From Tritonibacter litoralis (GTDB lineage Bacteria > Pseudomonadota > Alphaproteobacteria > Rhodobacterales > Rhodobacteraceae): a stretch of DNA of 64,000 bases. The position numbers and the translations under genes were made by a program. The notes under the pieces are model-generated. The model saw only the letters and a program-made list of their open reading frames with translations, did not search any database and had not been told where the DNA came from. Shown one piece after another: positions 30,063-39,443 of the stretch (its first letter is position 1; the number at the start of each line of letters is the position of its first letter). The stretch spans positions 54,157-118,156 of the forward strand of contig NZ_WIBF01000014.1 in assembly GCF_009496005.1 (NCBI RefSeq), in the 5' to 3' direction.

Positions 30063-30928
30063 CACTCTTCTCCTGTCGCGATCGGCAATGTTGGAAAGGC
30101 ACCCCATTCCACCCAAGAGCCGTCATAAAGCGAATAATCCGTCTTGCCGAGGCGCTCCATCGCCAGACATAGGATCGCAGCGGTCACCCCTGATCCGCAG
30201 GTGGTGATGGCCGGTTTGCCAAGGTCCACCCCTGCGCTATCGAAAGTTGCACGCAAATTCTCTGCGTCTTTCATCGTACCATCGGCATTCAGCAAATCGC
30301 CAAAAGGCACGTTCTTTGATCCCGGGATATGCCCCGAACGCAGCCCCTCGCGCGGCTCGGCAACCTCTCCACGAAACCGGGCGGCGGCGCGGGCATCGAT
30401 GATCTCATGGTCGCGCAGCTTTGATGCGGACGACACTTGGGTCGCGTCCCGTACCAGGTGGTTTTGTACGCGAACAGTCATGTGGCGGTCGCGGATCACG
30501 GGCGGCATGTCTTCCAGCGCGCGCCCCTCGGCTTTCCATTTCGGCAAGCCCCCGTCCAGCACCGCCACATTGGTTTGCCCCATCAGTCGGAACAACCACC
30601 AAACCCGCGCCGCAGAAAACAATCCCTGCCAGTCATAGATCACCACCTGATGTCCATCGCCCACACCCATCGCCCGCAGGCGGGACATGAATTTTTCCAC
30701 CGAAGGTGCCATATGCGGCAGGTCGGACCGATGGTCCGATACATCATCAATGTCAAAGAAACGCGCGCCAGGAATATGCTCTTGGTCAAAGGCCGCTTTG
30801 GCCGTTCCCTGTGCCTCTGGACCGCTGCCCACGGGCGGCATCGAAGCGTCCAAAATCCGCAGATCTGGGTCTTTGAGATGTGCCTCCAACCAATCGGTCG
30901 AAACAAGGGTCTTTGGATCGTCCTGCAT
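30062..30928 (-). CDS. sseA: 3-mercaptopyruvate sulfurtransferase
   Basis: The 288-aa protein has two rhodanese domains. The C-terminal one has the active-site loop CGSGVTA, the form found in mercaptopyruvate rather than thiosulfate sulfurtransferases. WLEAHLKDPDLRILDAS and GHIPGSKNVPF are further rhodanese marks. Co-transcription with an aspartate-type aminotransferase makes sense: transamination of cysteine yields 3-mercaptopyruvate, the substrate of this enzyme. The ATG at 30928 has GGGAGG upstream. Confidence 0.92.
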   Translation of the reverse strand: MQDDPKTLVSTDWLEAHLKDPDLRILDASMPPVGSGPEAQGTAKAAFDQEHIPGARFFDIDDVSDHRSDLPHMAPSVEKFMSRLRAMGVGDGHQVVIYDWQGLFSAARVWWLFRLMGQTNVAVLDGGLPKWKAEGRALEDMPPVIRDRHMTVRVQNHLVRDATQVSSASKLRDHEIIDARAAARFRGEVAEPREGLRSGHIPGSKNVPFGDLLNADGTMKDAENLRATFDSAGVDLGKPAITTCGSGVTAAILCLAMERLGKTDYSLYDGSWVEWGAFPTLPIATGEE

Positions 30929-31030
30929 ACTTGCCTCCCGGAAAAACCTGCAAGCATGGGTACAGCTCCACCTGCGCCGGTGCAAGACAGGCCAGGGTGC
31001 CATTTGGCATAAATTTACGAAGGCTTCGGA

Positions 31031-31513
31031 CTAGCTGTGATCTTTCAGCAGGCGCTGCTTCTGCCGGGACCAGTCTCGCTTGGCCTCCGTCGCGCGCTTG
31101 TCGTGGTTTTTCTTACCCTTGGCGATGCCGATCTTAATCTTTGCACGGCCTTTGTGGTTAAAATACAGAACCAAAGGCACCAGGGTCATGCCTTTGCGCT
31201 GAGTTGCGGACCACAAATCCGCCAGCTCTTTGCGCGACACCAACAGCTTGCGGCGGCGGCGTTCCACATGTTTGAACACTTTGGCCTGTTCATATGGTGG
31301 TATATAGGCATTCACCAGAAACAGTTCACCATTTTCCACAGCCGCATAGGAATCGGCAATGTTGACCCCATTGCCCCGCATCGCCTTGACCTCAGAGCCT
31401 TCCAGCACGATCCCGCACTCCAGATCGCTTTCGATTGCGTAATCGAAACGCGCGCGACGGTTCTCTGCGACAACTTTGTAATTTGGGTCGGTGGTTTGCT
31501 TCTTCTTTGCCAT
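31031..31513 (-). CDS. smpB: SsrA-binding protein SmpB
   Basis: The 160-aa OB-fold protein binds tmRNA for ribosome rescue. Typical sequence: [36 protein letters not shown]-like [21 protein letters not shown], and a basic C-terminal tail [23 protein letters not shown]. The region before the ATG at 31513 lacks a strong purine-rich site. No tmRNA gene was found beside it. Confidence 0.95.
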   Translation of the reverse strand: MAKKKQTTDPNYKVVAENRRARFDYAIESDLECGIVLEGSEVKAMRGNGVNIADSYAAVENGELFLVNAYIPPYEQAKVFKHVERRRRKLLVSRKELADLWSATQRKGMTLVPLVLYFNHKGRAKIKIGIAKGKKNHDKRATEAKRDWSRQKQRLLKDHS

Positions 31514-31661
31514 GGAGGGCAGATGTAAGCGGGAGCGGCGACAGGCGCAAGAGAGCGTATGCGCAACAGAGGCCCCAAACACAGCGCGTGCCCCCCGCGC
31601 GCGGGCCTTTGGCTGGCCCCTTGTCGCAACAGCCGACGCGCGCGCCTGTTTTAATTCCCTT

Positions 31662-32195
31662 TTAAATCCCTGCTCGAACGTAATGGTGGATGTTCAAAAA
31701 CACAGCCCCCTGGCTACACCCGCGATAGACATGGGGCTGGTCCGCAGCAAAGCGAAAACCGGCCCCTGCCTCCAACGCATGTCGCGTTCCATCCACGTCC
31801 ACCTCCATGGAGCCCGAAACCACAATCACATCTTCAATCAACCCCGCTTCATGTGCTTCGGACTGGTGCACCTGATCTGGCTTCAATGTGATCTCAAAGG
31901 TCTCCTCCCCCAGGTTTGCATCAAAAGGAAACACAATCCGCACCTCGATACTGCCGGGAAAGCGCACGGTTTCTCCTCCCAACGGGCAAGAGCGCTCTAG
32001 CAGCAACGCCGACAGGGGCAGGTGAAACCCTTGAGAAATTTTCCAAAGCGTCGCGATGGTGGGGCTGGATTCCTGCCGCTCGATCTGGCCCAGCATCGCC
32101 TTGCTCACGCCCGTCATCTCGGCCGCTTTGCTCAGACTCACCCCGGCCTCATTCCGTATCCGGCGCAGGTTCTGCGCGATGGTGTCCTCTTTCAT
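31662..32195 (-). CDS. XRE-family regulator with C-terminal cupin domain
   Basis: The 177-aa protein has an N-terminal HTH ([48 protein letters not shown], ~5-55). A small beta-barrel cupin follows ([39 protein letters not shown]). Such proteins usually repress an adjacent transporter or catabolic gene and bind a small ligand in the cupin. It is divergent from the benE-type gene, with a long inverted repeat between them that is the probable operator. The start at 32195 begins at the HTH homology. Confidence 0.87.
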   Translation of the reverse strand: MKEDTIAQNLRRIRNEAGVSLSKAAEMTGVSKAMLGQIERQESSPTIATLWKISQGFHLPLSALLLERSCPLGGETVRFPGSIEVRIVFPFDANLGEETFEITLKPDQVHQSEAHEAGLIEDVIVVSGSMEVDVDGTRHALEAGAGFRFAADQPHVYRGCSQGAVFLNIHHYVRAGI

Positions 32196-32248
32196 ATCCG
32201 CCCAACTCTTTGATCCCCCGTCCGTTTTTGCGGGGCTATCTTTTCGCT

Positions 32249-32293
32249 TGTGCGTTATAGCGTCCAAACCTATGTTGGCCGCTATAACGCACA
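32249..32293. promoter_or_regulatory. Perfect 14-bp-arm inverted repeat, probable operator of the XRE-cupin/benE pair
   Basis: TGTGCGTTATAGCG (32249-32262) and CGCTATAACGCACA (32280-32293) are exact reverse complements separated by 17 bp. Each arm contains TATAAC reading outward, which could serve as a -10 element for its gene. It lies in the 139-bp gap between the divergent genes. Confidence 0.8.
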
Positions 32294-32334
32294 CAACACT
32301 TACCCTTGTCACCGCGGAAAGAAAAGAGCCCTCC

Positions 32335-33504
32335 ATGCCACTAAAGCTTTCCCATATCGCCGCTGGCGCAATTGCCGTTTTGGTTGGCTATACCAGTTCG
32401 GTTGCAATCATTTTCCAAGCGATCGATGCGGTCGGTGCAACGCCTGCACAAGCCGCAAGCTGGATGATGGCCCTGGGGGTCGGCATGGGCGTAACCTGCC
32501 TTATTCTGTCGCTGCGATTCAAAATGCCGATCCTCACCGCTTGGTCGACACCTGGTGCTGCCCTGATCGCGGTGGGCATGGACGGGCTCACAATGAATGA
32601 GGCCATTGGCGCATTTATCGTCAGCGCCGTGTTGATCACCCTGACCGGCGTCACCGGATGGTTCGAAAAATTTGCCAAGTTGATCCCGGATACGCTTGCC
32701 AATGCATTGCTTGCTGGGATCCTGTTTGACTTTGGTCTTGCCGCATTTACATCACTTGGCGCGGACACGGCGTTGGTCTGTGTCATGGGCGCATGTTTCA
32801 TCGCGGGGCGTCTGTATTTTCCACGCTACACTGTGCCAGCAAGCTTTGCGGTTGGCTGTCTCTTTGCCGGGCTCACTGGCAGTTTTGGCGCTTATGCCGA
32901 CCTTGATCTGTCGCTGGCCACTCCACAATTTGTCAGCCCGACGTTCTCTGTTCAGGCCATCATTGGCCTTGGACTGCCGCTGTATATTGTGACCATGTGT
33001 TCGCAAAATATGCCCGGCGTGGTCACTCTGCGCAGCGCAGGTTACCCGCCCCCCGTCTCGGCCAGTTTGACGGTCACCGGTTTCGCATCGCTTGTTCTGG
33101 CGCCTTTTGGCGGGTTTGCCCTCAACTTTGCGGCCATCACCGCCGCCATCTGTGCAGGCCCCGAAGCAGATGATGATCCCGAAACACGCTACCTCGCGTC
33201 CGTCATGGCTGGTATCTTCTATTGCCTGGTCGGGCTGGGCGGTGCGGCTGTGATCAGCCTGTTCCTGATTGCCCCACCGGCCCTGGTTGCAACCATCGCC
33301 GGGCTTGCGCTGTTGTCGACCATTGGCAACAGCCTGTCCCATGCGCTGCAGGACGCCAAAGCCCGCGAGCCTGCTTTGATCACCTTTATGATCACAGTCT
33401 CAGGCATCAGTTTCTGGGGCATCGGAGCCGCCTTTTGGGCGCTGGTGATCGGTGTGGCCGTGAGCCACATCCTCAATCGCCCCAATCAGACCCAACAAAA
33501 GTAA
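32335..33504 (+). CDS. BenE-family transporter (benzoate/H+ symporter-like)
   Basis: The 389-aa membrane protein has about 12 hydrophobic segments. BenE features: VGYTSSVAIIFQAIDAVGATPAQAASWM, PILTAWSTPGAALI, and GLPLYIVTMCSQNMPGV. The family imports benzoate and perhaps other aromatic or purine-like compounds with protons. No benzoate-degrading enzyme is in the window, so the substrate is uncertain. The regulator encoded divergently is the likely controller. Confidence 0.88.
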   Translation: MPLKLSHIAAGAIAVLVGYTSSVAIIFQAIDAVGATPAQAASWMMALGVGMGVTCLILSLRFKMPILTAWSTPGAALIAVGMDGLTMNEAIGAFIVSAVLITLTGVTGWFEKFAKLIPDTLANALLAGILFDFGLAAFTSLGADTALVCVMGACFIAGRLYFPRYTVPASFAVGCLFAGLTGSFGAYADLDLSLATPQFVSPTFSVQAIIGLGLPLYIVTMCSQNMPGVVTLRSAGYPPPVSASLTVTGFASLVLAPFGGFALNFAAITAAICAGPEADDDPETRYLASVMAGIFYCLVGLGGAAVISLFLIAPPALVATIAGLALLSTIGNSLSHALQDAKAREPALITFMITVSGISFWGIGAAFWALVIGVAVSHILNRPNQTQQK

Positions 33505-33580
33505 CCGAATTCGCCCCCAGATATTGCTATTATTGCGCAAATAGTGTCCCTGAGGGCCAAGACAGAAGGGAAACAGCAAA

Positions 33581-35413
33581 ATGCCGATGTACCGATCAAG
33601 AACTTCGACCCACGGCCGCAATATGGCCGGTGCCCGTGGCCTGTGGCGCGCCACCGGCATGACCGATGGCGATTTTGGCAAACCGATTATTGCAATCGTC
33701 AACTCTTTTACCCAATTTGTGCCGGGTCACGTCCACCTCAAGGATCTGGGCCAGATGGTCGCCCGCGAGGTTGAGGCTGCAGGCGGTGTGGCCAAGGAGT
33801 TCAACACCATCGCAGTAGACGACGGCATCGCCATGGGCCACGACGGAATGCTCTATTCCTTGCCGTCGCGCGAAGTGATTGCCGACAGCGTGGAATATAT
33901 GGTCAACGCCCATTGCGCCGACGCGATGGTCTGTATTTCCAACTGTGACAAGATCACGCCCGGCATGATGATGGCGGCCATGCGCCTGAATATCCCCGTC
34001 ATCTTTGTCTCAGGCGGCCCGATGGAAGCGGGCAAGATCGATATCGCCGATCTCGACATGACCAAGATCGACCTGGTCGACGCCATGGTGGCCGCAGCCA
34101 ACGAAGACTTCACCGACGAACAGGTGCAGCATATCGAAGAGAACGCCTGCCCAACCTGCGGGTCGTGTTCGGGCATGTTCACCGCGAACTCAATGAACTG
34201 CCTGGCCGAGGCGCTGGGTCTGGCGCTGCCGGGCAATGGCTCGACGCTGGCGACCCACGCAGATCGCAAGAACCTGTTCCTCGAAGCAGGCCGCAAGATT
34301 GTTGAGATCACCAAGCGCCACTACGAGCAGGAGGAAAAAGGCCTGCTCCCGCGCGAAATCGCAACCTTCGAAGCGTTTGAGAATGCGATGAGCCTGGATA
34401 TCGCGATGGGCGGGTCGACAAACACGGTTCTGCACCTTCTGGCGATTGCCCATGAGGGGGCGGTGGATTTCACCATGACCGATATGGACCGCCTCAGCCG
34501 CGAGGTGCCTTGTCTGTGCAAAGTTGCGCCAAACATCCATAACGTCCACATGGAAGACGTACACCGCGCAGGTGGCATCTTTTCTATCCTGGGTGAGCTG
34601 AGCCGCGCGGGCCTGTTGCACAATGATGTGGCCACTGTGCACTCCAGCACCATGGGCGAAGCCATTGCCAAATGGGACATCGCGGTTGCCAACAATCCCG
34701 AAGCCGAAGCCCTGTTCAAAGCGGCCCCCGGCGGCGTGCGCACAACCCAGGCGTTCAGCCAGGCGAACCGCTACAAGGAGCTGGATGTGGACCGCAAAGG
34801 CGGCGTAATCCGGTCCAAAGAACATGCCTTCAGCCAGGACGGTGGTCTGGCGGTTTTGTTCGGCAATATTGCGTTGGATGGCTGCATCGTGAAAACGGCG
34901 GGCGTCGACGCGTCCAACCTGACGTTCACTGGCTCAGCCTATGTCTGTGAAAGCCAGGACCAGGCGGTGAATGACATTCTGACCGGTAAGGTTACAGAAG
35001 GCGATGTGGTGGTGATCCGCTACGAAGGCCCACGCGGTGGTCCGGGCATGCAAGAGATGCTGTATCCAACCTCCTATCTCAAATCCAAAGGTCTCGGCAA
35101 AGCATGTGCGTTGCTGACAGACGGCCGTTTTTCGGGCGGGACATCCGGCCTGTCCATCGGCCACGTCTCTCCAGAGGCGGCAGAAGGCGGCACCATTGGT
35201 CTGGTCGAACAGGGCGACAAGATCGAGATCGACATTCCAAACCGCTCGATCCATCTGGCGGTCTCGGATGAGGTTCTGGCAGAACGCCGCAAGATCCAAG
35301 ATGAAAAGGGCTGGGAACCGGCAGAGCCGCGGAAACGCAAAGTGTCCACCGCGCTCAAGGCCTACGCGAAACTAGCGACATCCGCCGCAAAAGGTGCCGT
35401 CCGCCAGGTCTGA
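33581..35413 (+). CDS. ilvD: Dihydroxy-acid dehydratase
   Basis: The 610-aa Fe-S enzyme makes the 2-oxo acids of valine and isoleucine synthesis. Cluster cysteines occur in [11 protein letters not shown] and [19 protein letters not shown]. The substrate region [14 protein letters not shown] and the C-terminal [25 protein letters not shown] are conserved. The start ATG at 33581 follows GAAGGG. A terminator lies 38 bp after the stop. Confidence 0.97.
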   Translation: MPMYRSRTSTHGRNMAGARGLWRATGMTDGDFGKPIIAIVNSFTQFVPGHVHLKDLGQMVAREVEAAGGVAKEFNTIAVDDGIAMGHDGMLYSLPSREVIADSVEYMVNAHCADAMVCISNCDKITPGMMMAAMRLNIPVIFVSGGPMEAGKIDIADLDMTKIDLVDAMVAAANEDFTDEQVQHIEENACPTCGSCSGMFTANSMNCLAEALGLALPGNGSTLATHADRKNLFLEAGRKIVEITKRHYEQEEKGLLPREIATFEAFENAMSLDIAMGGSTNTVLHLLAIAHEGAVDFTMTDMDRLSREVPCLCKVAPNIHNVHMEDVHRAGGIFSILGELSRAGLLHNDVATVHSSTMGEAIAKWDIAVANNPEAEALFKAAPGGVRTTQAFSQANRYKELDVDRKGGVIRSKEHAFSQDGGLAVLFGNIALDGCIVKTAGVDASNLTFTGSAYVCESQDQAVNDILTGKVTEGDVVVIRYEGPRGGPGMQEMLYPTSYLKSKGLGKACALLTDGRFSGGTSGLSIGHVSPEAAEGGTIGLVEQGDKIEIDIPNRSIHLAVSDEVLAERRKIQDEKGWEPAEPRKRKVSTALKAYAKLATSAAKGAVRQV

Positions 35414-35450
35414 GCCACGGCCCCCAAAGATATTCAACCATACCCCAAAC

Positions 35451-35475
35451 GGCCCGCTCCCTGCGGGCTGTTTTT
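35451..35475 (+). terminator. Terminator of ilvD
   Basis: GCCCGC and GCGGGC arms followed by TGTTTTTA. More hairpins follow to 35690, including CTCGGC/GCCGAG near 35509-35523 and repeat copy A3. Confidence 0.82.
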
Positions 35476-35596
35476 ATTATCCCAAGCCCTCCCGCGTCTT
35501 CTGGGCCTCTCGGCTACGCCGAGCCGCCCGCCTGACTTGGGCCGAGCGCCGCTCACGCGGCGTGCGTTTGCCGCAACGGTTCGGCACAAAACAACC

Positions 35597-35690
35597 GCGC
35601 CGCGCATCAGCGCGGCGCTTGGCCCAACGGGGGAGGAGGCTTTTTTTAAAGCCTCCGAGACGGGCGGGAGCCCTTGCCCTTAGGGGTCAA
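35597..35690 (+). repeat. Intergenic hairpin repeat, family A, copy 3
   Basis: It lies between the converging ilvD and sulfotransferase genes. Hairpin 1 is GCGCCGCGC/GCGCGGCGC (35597-35618), then TTGGCCCAACGGGGGA. Hairpin 2 is GGAGGC/GCCTCC (35635-35656) with a T-rich loop, then GAGACGGGCGGGAG and CCTTA. Compared with copy 2, both arms of hairpin 2 changed together. Confidence 0.78.
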
Positions 35691-36505
35691 CCCCCAAGCT
35701 TGGCATGGACCTCATCCAGATCGATCTCGCCGATGGGCATCTTGTTGCCTGGGTTTTCAAAGTCATATTTGAAAACTTCGAAATCGCGTTTGTAGATTTC
35801 ATAGATCAGATGCATCGACAGATCGTCAAAATAGTCCTCGACGGGATGCGCACGTTTGGGACCATGGCCTTCGCTTTCGTTGAACCGCGGAACCGCTGCC
35901 AGATCCACGACATGCGGCGTCTCGATCGCATCGATCACATCCTGCATGCCTTCGTTGAACTTCTCGGTCCAGATGATCTTGTCGTAGCGTCCGCCGTTAC
36001 AAATAAACGTCGACACATGGCCCGAGGTTGACGACCAGTGAATATCTGGATCCATTGGCCGACGAAAGCGAATGGTGTCGCGCACAAACAGCAGGAACCG
36101 GCGAAAGCTTTTGATCTGATCGAACTCTTGCTTGCCGTCCTCGCCGCCAACTTCGATCCCGTATTCATAGGTCAGCTTGGGCACCAAATTGCCGCGATAG
36201 CGGCGGCCGTTGCGCTGGATGCCGCAGATCTTGTCAAAAAACGAGCTCAGTACCCGCGTATAGGGGTTGCGCACACAGGTGAACGCATAGGCTTTGTGGC
36301 CCGTCACCGTGTCCAGGATTGGCGCTTGGCTGTGGTCCAGGGCCCATTTGTGCAGGCCATCTTTTGCGTCATGGATATCACCGTCGAAAAACCGCCCGTG
36401 ATCCGAGTAGTGCATGATCTGGCCGATGGTTGAACAGGCGCATTTGGGCACAACCCGATACACAACACTTTGACTTTCGGTCATCCAGGTTCCAGGAAAC
36501 CCCAT
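35687..36505 (-). CDS. Sulfotransferase family 2-like protein
   Basis: The 272-aa protein has a PAPS 5'-phosphosulfate loop-like VVPKCACSTIG (residues ~18-27) and a 3'-phosphate motif CVRNPYTRVLSSFF (~77-90). These match carbohydrate sulfotransferases of the chondroitin/dermatan 4-O type. No signal peptide or membrane anchor is visible, so it acts in the cytosol. It should transfer sulfate from PAPS to a sugar. It is divergent from a branching glycosyltransferase gene 153 bp away, suggesting a shared glycan. Confidence 0.85.
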   Translation of the reverse strand: MGFPGTWMTESQSVVYRVVPKCACSTIGQIMHYSDHGRFFDGDIHDAKDGLHKWALDHSQAPILDTVTGHKAYAFTCVRNPYTRVLSSFFDKICGIQRNGRRYRGNLVPKLTYEYGIEVGGEDGKQEFDQIKSFRRFLLFVRDTIRFRRPMDPDIHWSSTSGHVSTFICNGGRYDKIIWTEKFNEGMQDVIDAIETPHVVDLAAVPRFNESEGHGPKRAHPVEDYFDDLSMHLIYEIYKRDFEVFKYDFENPGNKMPIGEIDLDEVHAKLGG

Positions 36506-36658
36506 TTACGCTCCTTGATCGTATCCATGCGAAATATATCGCAGTTTCTGGGCAATCATAAGACTTGATATAAAATACAGAACATTAAGGTTTATTCACT
36601 TTGCGATCCCGCTTATCAAGGGAAACAATTCTCGGTACCCGGACATTTCGTTTTTTGT

Positions 36659-38236
36659 ATGGCCAAAATCGCCTATATCCTTCTTTGCCACAAAGACCCC
36701 GAGGCCGTGATCCAGCAGGCGTCGCAGTTGACGACCGTTGGCGATTACATTTCTATCCATTTTGACGCTCGGGCCCCGAAATCTGACTATGACCAGATCC
36801 GCCAAGCGCTTGCTGAGAATCCAAATGTCGCCTTTGCCCGCAAGCGCATAAAATGCGGCTGGGGTGAATGGTCATTGGTGCAGGCCACCCTTCACGCGCT
36901 GGAAACAGCCGTCACCGCTTTTCCCCGCGCCACCCATTTCTATATGGTCTCTGGCGACTGCATGGCCATTAAAACTGCAGAATATGCGCATCAGTTCCTG
37001 GATCAGCGCGACCAGGATTTCATCGAAAGCTTCGACTTCTTTGACAGCAACTGGATCAAAACCGGCATGAAGGAAGACCGGCTGATCTATCGACATTTCT
37101 TTAACGAGCGCAAACACAAGGCGCTGTTTTATGCCAGCGCAGATTTGCAACGGAAACTGGGCCTAAAACGCAAGATCCCCGCAGATCTTCAGGTGCAGAT
37201 TGGCAGCCAATGGTGGTGTCTGCGCCGTCGGACAGTGGAGCGGTTGCTTGCGTTTTTGAAAACACGCAAGGATGTCATTCGCTTTTTCCGCACCACTTGG
37301 ATCCCAGATGAGACGTTCTTTCAAACCCTTGTGCGGCATTTGGTGCCCGAGCATGAGATTGAGACCCGCACACTGACGTTTTTGATGTTCAGCGACTATG
37401 GGATGCCGATCACGTTCTACAATGATCATTACGATCTGTTGCTGCGCCAGGACTTTCTGTTTGCGCGGAAAATCAGTCCCGAAGCGCAGGAATTGAAACT
37501 GCGGCTTGGCAAACTCTATGCCGCAAAGGATGTGTCCTTCTCCATTTCAAACGAAGGGCGCAATCTGCAAAAGTTCCTGACAGAACGTGGCCGGGTTGGA
37601 CGCCGGTTTTCGCCGCGGTTTTGGGAAACCGAAAGCACCCTTGGCCGGGAGCGGGAGCTGATGATCATAACATGCAAAAAATGGCATGTTGCAAAACGTC
37701 TGCTGGAATCCGTGCGTCAGGTCACCAATCTGCCTTGTCTTGAATATCTTTTTAACGAGGAAGGCACCCCCCTGCCCGATCTTGGCGGTATTCAGGCTTC
37801 CTTGGGCAAACGCACCCGCCACCGGCGTGCACTGATGCGGATGCTGTTTGAATACTATGACAGCGACCGGATGGTTGTCTGTATGGATCCAGCGTCCCTG
37901 GATCTGATCCAGGATTTTTATTCTGACCGTTCACGCACCCGCCTGTTGCAGGTGGAGTGCATATTCTCGGACAGTTATCTGGCTGGCCATGCCCGCCGTG
38001 TCGGGCTTGCGGGTGAGGCCACATCACAACAGTCTTTGGACCGGCTGTTGCCTACGATCCGAAATGACATTCTGTTTGAATCTGACCGTCTGCGGGACGC
38101 CAATCTGGATCACCATATGATCCTGCGTCAGACCAATGAGCCTGCCGTAAACCTGGAAAAACTACAAAACTTCCTGTCGATCTCGCCAGAGCAGGCCGAT
38201 CGCATATTGCAGACCGACCATCTGTTTGCCGACTGA
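36659..38236 (+). CDS. Core-2/I-branching (GT14-like) glycosyltransferase with C-terminal extension
   Basis: The 525-aa protein opens with AKIAYILLCHKDPEAVIQQASQL and later has IHFDARAP, GWGEWSLVQATLHALE, FYMVSGDCMAI, QIGSQWWCLRRRTVE and WIPDETFFQTLV. These are landmarks of beta-1,6-N-acetylglucosaminyltransferases (GT14). Residues ~330-525 form a second domain (ELMIITCKKWHVAKRLLESV...) that I recall as a DUF restricted to Rhodobacterales; the exact DUF number is not certain. No signal peptide. The sulfotransferase gene lies divergently upstream. Confidence 0.82.
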   Translation: MAKIAYILLCHKDPEAVIQQASQLTTVGDYISIHFDARAPKSDYDQIRQALAENPNVAFARKRIKCGWGEWSLVQATLHALETAVTAFPRATHFYMVSGDCMAIKTAEYAHQFLDQRDQDFIESFDFFDSNWIKTGMKEDRLIYRHFFNERKHKALFYASADLQRKLGLKRKIPADLQVQIGSQWWCLRRRTVERLLAFLKTRKDVIRFFRTTWIPDETFFQTLVRHLVPEHEIETRTLTFLMFSDYGMPITFYNDHYDLLLRQDFLFARKISPEAQELKLRLGKLYAAKDVSFSISNEGRNLQKFLTERGRVGRRFSPRFWETESTLGRERELMIITCKKWHVAKRLLESVRQVTNLPCLEYLFNEEGTPLPDLGGIQASLGKRTRHRRALMRMLFEYYDSDRMVVCMDPASLDLIQDFYSDRSRTRLLQVECIFSDSYLAGHARRVGLAGEATSQQSLDRLLPTIRNDILFESDRLRDANLDHHMILRQTNEPAVNLEKLQNFLSISPEQADRILQTDHLFAD

Positions 38237-38244
38237 CGGGGCAG

Positions 38245-38535
38245 CTATTCGACAATACTGACTTGGTAATTGCAAAAAGCCTGTTCGCGAATAGGCCGGA
38301 TGGCGGCATATTCCGAACTGTTGAACAGCCGATCGACCACGTCTTGGCTTGGGTATTCGATCAAGGTCACGGTCTGCGCTTGATCCCCTCCTTCAAGAGA
38401 GTGCTTGACTGTGTAACTGCGCACCACGCGACCGCCAGCTTGATGTATCAAAGGGGTTGTCAGGTACAAGTAAGTCGAGAGCGCTTCGGGGTTTTCCTCA
38501 TTTACGGATGTAACTGCCATGACCGTTACCGGCAT
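38245..38535 (-). CDS. DUF1330-like small protein
   Basis: The 96-aa ferredoxin-like (dimeric alpha/beta barrel) protein reads MPVTVMAVTSVNEENPEALSTYL...GGRVVRSYTV...VTLIEYPSQDVVDRLFNSSEYAAIRPIRE. The spacing of GG, R and the 'F.S..Y..I...R' end fits DUF1330. Function unknown. It converges with the glycosyltransferase gene, 8 bp apart. Confidence 0.78.
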   Translation of the reverse strand: MPVTVMAVTSVNEENPEALSTYLYLTTPLIHQAGGRVVRSYTVKHSLEGGDQAQTVTLIEYPSQDVVDRLFNSSEYAAIRPIREQAFCNYQVSIVE

Positions 38536-38660
38536 TTCCCCACCTTTGCCTATACCTTCACATGTTCACCTTAGGTCAATCGCAAGCTGGACGTCACGCA
38601 GATTGCCGAATTTATTCGGATAGGCGTGCTGTATAAACAACCATTGCTCTATACTTTAGC

Positions 38661-39296
38661 CTATTTCTTCTTGAACCACCGCATCAGGCTGGCTTTGCGT
38701 TCGGACACCGCATCGCCAACGGCAAACAAATTGTCTTCGACATCTTCCACCAGCGGATCCACGCGGCGCGCTTTGAACCGGCGCCAGCGCACGTAGATCG
38801 CCCAGAACAATGCCGCCAGCACAATCAGGATGATGATGCTGTGCCAGTTGGTGACTTTGACATCCGGACCTGCCACGGGTTTCAAAGACACTGCATTGGG
38901 AAAGATCGACAAGAATTGATTGCGCCACCCGTAATGGCGGACCGCGACCCATTCGGGCGTGTCTTTGGTGGAAATGGCGTCATTGGCCTCGGTATAGAGG
39001 TTCGCCGTGTCGAATTTGAAATAGGGCGGCCAGCTCCAGCCTGTGTCTTCGTTACGATAGACAATCGCATCGCCATTGGGGCGCACGGCCTGAATGAACT
39101 GCACATCGCGGTTGGTCAGGTTCTGCGTCTGCGCATCCGGGCGCGACCAGAACAGGCGTGTCCAGTCATTCAGCTCTTGGCGCTCTTCATAGGTGTTCAC
39201 AATGCGCACAATATCGTTCTGCGGCAGCGTGTAATGCAAAAAGGCAGCGATCAGCCCCCAAAACACAAGGGTGAGACCCCAACGCACATAACCCAT
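38661..39296 (-). CDS. DUF1523 family membrane protein
   Basis: The 211-aa protein has two transmembrane helices, near residues 4-22 (VRWGLTLVFWGLIAAFLHY) and ~150-170 (SIIILIVLAALFWAIYV). The region between is periplasmic and contains IVRIVNTYEERQ and VRHYGWR. The C-terminus is basic and cytosolic. It matches the alphaproteobacterial DUF1523 family of unknown function. The ATG at 39296 has a clear GGAGG site. Confidence 0.8.
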   Translation of the reverse strand: MGYVRWGLTLVFWGLIAAFLHYTLPQNDIVRIVNTYEERQELNDWTRLFWSRPDAQTQNLTNRDVQFIQAVRPNGDAIVYRNEDTGWSWPPYFKFDTANLYTEANDAISTKDTPEWVAVRHYGWRNQFLSIFPNAVSLKPVAGPDVKVTNWHSIIILIVLAALFWAIYVRWRRFKARRVDPLVEDVEDNLFAVGDAVSERKASLMRWFKKK

Positions 39297-39411
39297 AAAA
39301 CGCCTCCACGAATGTGACGCGTTGCCCGCGCCGTGATGCCTATGTGGGGCATGCAAAGCAAAAGCCCAAGCGTCAAGTGCTGCAATTGTGACAATTTGCC
39401 TGTGATGCAGG

Positions 39412-39440
39412 AAAACGCCGCCACCAAAGCGGCGGCGCAG
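39412..39440 (-). terminator. Terminator of the creatinase gene
   Basis: On the minus strand GCCGCCGC and GCGGCGG arms with a short loop are followed by TTTT, immediately after the creatinase stop. Confidence 0.75.
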
Positions 39441-39443
39441 CTT

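Noticed and set aside
31514..31661. A tmRNA gene beside smpB
   Set aside because: The gap is too short and lacks the tRNA-like ends.
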